A stretch of 12,232 bases of DNA from NCBI GenBank assembly GCA_027596945.1, contig JADGJH010001059.1, positions 1-12,232 on the forward strand. Reading direction: 5' to 3'. Positions 8,076 to 12,232 of this stretch are shown here, piece by piece (the first letter of the stretch is position 1; every line of letters starts with the position of its first letter). Below the pieces are notes generated by a model. That model did not search any database. It had not been told where the DNA came from and saw only the letters and a list, made by a program, of their open reading frames with translations. The position numbers and the translations under genes are program-made. Origin of the DNA: Physocladia obscura. Its lineage: Eukaryota; Chytridiomycota; Chytridiomycetes; Chytridiales; Chytriomycetaceae.

Positions 8076-8297
8076 GGTTTCATGAACGCACTATCTTTTT
8101 TCCTTTCTTTTCTTCCTTTTTTTGAATTTTAACTTCATTTTCTCAATCTGATGTCGAGGATCTTTAAATATTGCAATTTGTGCAGAGCTCACTCTTTCTT
8201 TCCTTTTTTGGATTCCAATGACTGTTCAACGAGCAGGAACAAGATTAATAACTTGCAATTGTAATTTACCATTTTTTCGTTTTGAATTTCTGACTGA

Positions 8298-8317
8298 CTC
8301 TCTCTCTCTCTCTCTCT
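8298..8317. repeat. (CT)10 dinucleotide repeat
   Basis: Twenty bases of perfect CT repeat in the convergent spacer downstream of gene D and TDP1. Confidence 0.9.
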
Positions 8318-8420
8318 TCTGAAATTTTTCAGTAAATAATATATGTGCCAACAACCTAAAAATTTTTTCTATTAAGAAGCTTTTCGTCAAAGAAGAAAAA
8401 ACACATTTTAAAAGTATCAA

Positions 8421-10127
8421 TCATATAACATGCGCAGCCATAATTCCGTCCCCATGCTCCACAAATTTCTCACCAGTCTCAAAAGGGACAATCCCTCCAT
8501 CCCCACCTTCAACAACAACACCAACCTCCCAGTTGGTCATAACAACCCGCTTCTCGCGTTCCGGCATCCCTTTTTTTTTGCGCCCAATCGCTTCAACACG
8601 TCCCCATGCGCTCATTGTAAAGTTATGACTGCCGCAGTAATAATACGTGTCTCCGCACACGAAAATCTTACAGTGCGACAATGCGCCGGCACGCGTGCTC
8701 ACGCTGTCTCGCAGCAGATGCTTTACTTGGCATTCCACCCATGTTTTGCGAAACCATGTGATTGTACCTGCTCCAGATGCACCGCGGATTGATGTAGCGA
8801 CGGTTTTGGCGGTCGGGTATACTATTTTTATTGTTGGTGGTGGTGGCGGCGGTGATACTTCTTCAGCGGATGTGGTGGTGTTGTCTTTGGATTCAAGTAA
8901 AGTCCCGCGGGCGGCGGATTCGAAACTTGAGAGCCAGTCTGGCGCGAGAGAGCCGAGACTGGATGTTTGATATTTCATGTCGACTGATTCAGGAATCGGA
9001 GTTTTTTTCGATAAGAGCAATGCAATTGCGGAGAGTCGGCCGATGCCATATTTCGAAAGGTTTTCGCCAGTTTGGGTGCTCGGTTTTGAGATAACAAGAT
9101 GGGCGCGACACGGAGAGAAATCAAATGCCGAAAGATCTGTCAAAAAAAAAAATATTAATTTCGTTTATTTCGAGGTTAAAAAACAAAGCCGTCAAAATAC
9201 CTTCATAAACCCATTCATCAACCTCCATATCTTTCAAGAGCTTTATTAAATCCTCACGAAATACATCCCCAACAGTTTTTTCGCTCCCAGCAATAGCAAC
9301 TCCACTACTACCACTGCTGCCAACAGTCTTTGGAAAATCCTGAAACCATACAACATTCTCCAAAGACTCCCAATCATAATCGACAAGATTCGCCGACGAA
9401 ATAACAACACGCACATACGCATCATAGTAGAGTACACATAGTTTGACATGCATAATTGAGTATCCGGCCGTGAGTTTCGGGTACACTAGCGTGATGTTGT
9501 TTTGTCTTCGTGGTGGGGTTCGTTTCGGGTTGTGTAGGGCGAAACAGATTTTAATGTGAGGCGGGAGGTGGTTTGCAATCCATTCGAAATCTGATTGGAA
9601 TGACGAGAAGAAGGCGGCCCTGATTTGACGTTTCTGTTCCATATAATCATATTCACATTCAGTTTTCCACATTAAAAAAAAAAAAAGAAAGAGCTCACCT
9701 GAACAATTTGATCAAACGACACGGTTGTATTTGAGCACGGAAATGGTTTAATAGCAGTGAGACAGATTCGATGTGCACTTGCGGGACGTGACAAAGTAGT
9801 GCGTTGATTATTATCATTGTTGTCCGAAAACGGCAATACCCGTTTTTTGCTACCTTGACTGTAATCCAACTGCGCTGCTCGTCGCGCAAGTCTTTCGCGC
9901 TCCATTTGGGCTCGACTGATCTGTTCTGGTGCTGTCAGCTGCACGCTGTTGGTTGTCTTTGATAATGCGCCAGTTTCAGATTTCTCTCCTTCGACAGTTT
10001 GTGATGTTGATGCTGCAGGAACTGCCGATATCGATCTAGTGCGCTCGGTACCGCACACTTCGCAAACTAGACCGTACTTCTTAGGGTTCAAAAATGTGCA
10101 TGCTCCACACTCCCATTCACTACTCAT
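8421..10127 (-). CDS. TDP1: Tyrosyl-DNA phosphodiesterase 1 with N-terminal NZF/RanBP2-type zinc finger (3 exons)
   Basis: The exons 10127-9699, 9633-9201 and 9136-8421 give 525 residues. Introns are 65 nt (GTGAGC...GAACAG, phase 0) and 64 nt (GTATTT...GACAG, phase 1). TDP1 is a phospholipase-D-superfamily enzyme that hydrolyses 3'-phosphotyrosyl bonds between topoisomerase I and DNA. Both catalytic motifs are visible: H205-V-K207 with N225 (MHVKLCVLYY, then VISSANL), and H442-C-K444 with N459 and AWG (SHCKIFV, then CGSHNFTMSAWG). FDFSPCRAHLVIS, SLGSLAPDWLSSF and IKIVYPT also match conserved positions. Residues 5-25 form W-x-C-x2-C-x3-N-x6-C-x2-C with a TF dipeptide, as in ubiquitin-binding NZF fingers. 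A charged helix (QMERERLARRAAQL) and low-complexity linker follow. A P6 run interrupts the second half. The C terminus is short: the usual PYDLP-containing tail is not visible. Confidence 0.93.
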
Positions 10128-10590
10128 TTTTGCTTTGCTTGATTTATATCAAAACAAAAGGGTATTGTGACAGGTGATTAAAAAAAATTCTACTTTCTGC
10201 ATTTTCTGATACTGAACCAACACAACCCCCCCCCCCACGCACACGCCCGCTCCTTCTTCTCTGTGGAGTTTCTCTAATAAAATTTTGAATTGACGATTCC
10301 TACACTTCGGCAAGTGACAAATCATCTCAACTTTGAACAACGTGTTTTATTTACTCTGAAATACAGTGACGCAGAGTGTGATGGATTTGAGTGTGAGTCT
10401 TCGTTGAGTTTCAATCGTCAACTGGTCACTTGAATATTTACTTGATTGTCTATGCACAGAGACACTTTCATTTACTTATGTAAACTCAACTTTGAATGGT
10501 GTGAAGTTCTCACTCCAATATAGTGGTTCTGGCTTAAAAAATATTTGTATGTGTTTGGATGTTCAGCCAGCCGGATTTTTTTTTTCAAAA
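10128..10590. promoter_or_regulatory. Bidirectional spacer between TDP1 and gene E
   Basis: 463 bp separate the two divergent start codons, so both promoters must lie here. I see no clear TATA box for either gene. Notable sequence is a C11 run and a TGACGCAG near 10367, which loosely resembles AP-1/CRE-type sites. The open frame of gene E extends upstream to an ATG at 10492, but the ATG at 10591 has the better context. Confidence 0.4.
10226..10236 (+). repeat. C11 homopolymer
   Basis: Eleven consecutive C's (G's on the minus strand) about 100 bp upstream of the TDP1 start codon, followed by a CA/CG-rich stretch. It stands out in an AT-rich spacer. Confidence 0.9.
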
Positions 10591-12232
10591 ATGAACGAGA
10601 ACAATGAAGACTCGAAGAACGATGACGACGACTTCCAGCCCATTCGCCGCCATCGTCAAAAACAACAACCGAGTCATCTATTCAATGAGAACAAGCAGTA
10701 TGTCTCCTTGAGACGGTCAATACCCTCGTCTACGTCGAAAAATATTTCAGCCAAGCATCACTCCACACAGTCTCGCCAACCTCTTACTACCATTAACAAG
10801 CATAACGAAGAGAACGATGACGATGACTTCAAACCAATTCTCTATCGCCAACAACAACAACAAATCGTTAACAAGAATAAGGATTTGACTTCGATGATGA
10901 AGTCTTCTTGTCTGTCTTCTTTAAAAACGGATATCACCACTCCCAAGCAGTCCGAATCGTTTAAAAAGACCCTTGATACCCGCCAACCTCTTTCTGCTAT
11001 TATCAACGGCGCCAAATCGTCGTCGATGACTGTTCTGTCAAGAACTCTGTCATCCTCATCGAAGTCACGGTTAGCTTCCTCTAGTGCATCCACAGACAAC
11101 AAAGACGTCGATGATTTCCAGCCCAGTCATCGCCCTCATCAAAAGAAGTCTGTCAATGAAAGACCGGCACTACCTATTCAAAGTTCCATACATTAATTGT
11201 CTTCAACAACTTCGAATAATCAAAGCAACCAAGTGACTTCAAAAATTCAATCTAAGAAGCATCCGAGACGTGACCAGGTTTATATACCCGAAACTGGTAT
11301 TACTAAGGAGTCCTCTTTTGTTTCTGGATTGGAATGGAGGGAGTTGTATGGGAAAGGAAGTTCTTCGTCTCGTCCAACAACAAAATTCGATTCATTGATT
11401 ATCACTCCAATAATCTGTAGTGAATTTGATTCTTCTGTGGAAGCGAGTAAAGAGAGACGCGATTCAGGCGTTTCATTTGAAAACGTGAGTGGTTGGTTTT
11501 TTTTTATTTTCATTCGAAATGAGCTCTGATTTTTAAATAGTCCAAACTATTGCTCAATACTCCTTGTGAACCAGCTGCTGTGTCACAGGTATGTCTGTCT
11601 TATTTTTCATTATTTACTGAGATTAAATTTACAAAAAAAGGCGTCTAACTTCACGAATGAAGATGCTGTTGGTCAACAGGTATTCGTTTTTTAATTTCAC
11701 CAAAAATTTCGATCAAAATGGCCAATCTCCAGTTACACTCTCAGATTCATCCTCCAGCGGTCACTTTCATCGGATCAAAATCGAAAGTCGAAGATGACTA
11801 CCAGAAGGCAGTAGAGTTTCTTGACAGAAATCCGGATTTCTTCTCCGCTGTGATTCTGCGCAAGATTCGAACATCTCTGAAAAACGTCAAGAAATACTTG
11901 ATTGATGGACGGAATGGTTCAATCACAGTCTCACAAACGAAGACAATTTGGACAGCTAATATTGCACCTGAGAAAGGAGCACATTTGCAGTACAAGGTCA
12001 TATTCGAACGGCAATTGAAGCAAAATGGGGATTTCGCCAGAGAGGTAATTCTATTATCATCCCCACCATTCACCCTATCTTTCACCTATCATTCTATTGC
12101 GCATTCACCCCCTTCTTCCCGCCGAGATGCCCCCTTTAAACACGACCCTCAGCCGGGTCGTGTTCTCTCTCTTTGGACTTTTTCTAACAACTTTTGTAGA
12201 AAACTGAAAAAACCCTGCGCGGTGAATGTTGC
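10591..12232 (+). CDS. Gene E: Ser/Asn-rich protein with DDDDF(Q/K)P modules, partial at right edge, in-frame TAA
   Basis: Unrecognised protein that continues past the window. ATG 10591 (A at -3) opens a 201-codon frame ending at TAA 11194-11196. The same frame reopens at once to a GTGAGT donor at 11485. Exons 11541-11588, 11641-11679, 11733-12044 and 12200-12232 follow in phase 0; introns are 56, 52, 53 and 155 nt. A 51-nt intron at 11183-11233 (GTTCCA...CCAAG, phase 1) would remove the TAA and keep the frame, giving at least 425 residues. The N-terminal part is disordered, with DDDDFQP (11-17), DDDDFKP (76-82) and VDDFQP (173-178), and RQPL motifs at 62 and 131. After the last internal intron comes a more globular segment (NPDFFSAVILRKIRTSLKNV). 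No domain is recognised. If the TAA is real, 10591-11196 would be a separate gene. It shares its upstream spacer with TDP1, which is only a weak hint of a shared role. Confidence 0.55.
12139..12164 (+). other. Perfect 10-bp hairpin inside the 155-nt intron of gene E
   Basis: AACACGACCC and its exact reverse complement GGGTCGTGTT flank a 6-base loop (TCAGCC). The hairpin sits between the donor at 12045 and the acceptor at 12199, in the longest intron seen here. The GC-rich stem stands out against AT-rich introns. Its role is unknown. Confidence 0.8.

Larger units (their letters stand above)
7993..8420. other. Convergent 3' spacer between gene D and TDP1
   Basis: A 428-bp pyrimidine-rich spacer with no gene. 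It contains the gene D poly(A) signal at 8070-8075, several T/C tracts and a (CT)10 run. I see no good AATAAA for the minus-strand TDP1 gene; the nearest look-alike on that strand is AATAGA near 8370. Confidence 0.5.

Noticed and set aside
8430..9094. Overlapping + strand open frames of 87-120 codons
   Set aside because: They are antisense to the third exon of TDP1, whose catalytic motif and family matches are clear.
10492..10590. Upstream ATG at 10492 as start of gene E
   Set aside because: The extra 33 residues end in a T-run-encoded FFF segment just before the well-placed ATG at 10591, so the downstream start is more plausible.
11718..12044. ATG at 11718 as start of a separate gene
   Set aside because: It lies inside a good 53-nt intron (11680-11732), and the downstream exon is in phase with the preceding exons of gene E, so continuation is simpler.

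Overview
This is a stretch of eukaryotic nuclear DNA. Reading frames are broken by short spliceosomal introns (48 to 155 nt, mostly 48-67), with GT...AG borders and CT-A-A-like branch sites (for example TACTAAT at 7766-7772). AATAAA signals sit at or just after stop codons, and non-coding DNA is AT-rich with homopolymer runs and microsatellites. A urea-transporter (Dur3-type) remnant, a DUF427 gene and compact intron-poor genes would fit an early-diverging fungus (chytrid-like) or another unicellular opisthokont. That placement is inference; nothing here proves the lineage.

Layout. 1-612: no convincing gene. 613-1483 (+): a two-exon, single-pass membrane protein with a cysteine-containing, glycosylation-site-rich ectodomain (gene A). 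1504-1576: ATT/ATTT microsatellite. 1627-2169 (-): an intronless DUF427 gene. 2403-3644 (-): a three-exon single-pass membrane protein (gene B) that is a diverged paralogue of gene A, sharing cysteine order and the position and phase of the first intron. 3792-4496 (-): the C-terminal third of a Dur3-like sodium:urea symporter, broken by about five frameshifts and so a pseudogene. About 4500-5174 (+): a decayed coding-like stretch ending in stop, AATAAA and 20 A's, which looks like a retrocopy. 5175-6573: AT-rich decayed DNA with one tRNA-like promoter fragment. 6646-7992 (+): a five-exon gene (gene D) for an unrecognised 344-residue protein carrying a QCGMAN hexapeptide array. 8421-10127 (-): a three-exon tyrosyl-DNA phosphodiesterase (TDP1) with an N-terminal NZF/RanBP2-type zinc finger. 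From 10591 to beyond the right edge (+): a Ser/Asn-rich protein with repeated acidic DDDDF(Q/K)P modules and an unrecognised downstream globular part (gene E), with an in-frame TAA that a 51-nt intron could remove.

How the parts relate. There is no single pathway. Genes A and B flank the DUF427 gene and look like a local gene-family pair of surface proteins. TDP1 and gene E are divergently transcribed from a 463-bp spacer. Gene D and TDP1 converge. The 3.8-6.5 kb interval is a pseudogene and retrosequence graveyard. The most interesting items are the A/B family, the NZF-TDP1 fusion, the QCGMAN repeat gene with its unusual GTT splice donors, and the stop-codon problem in gene E.
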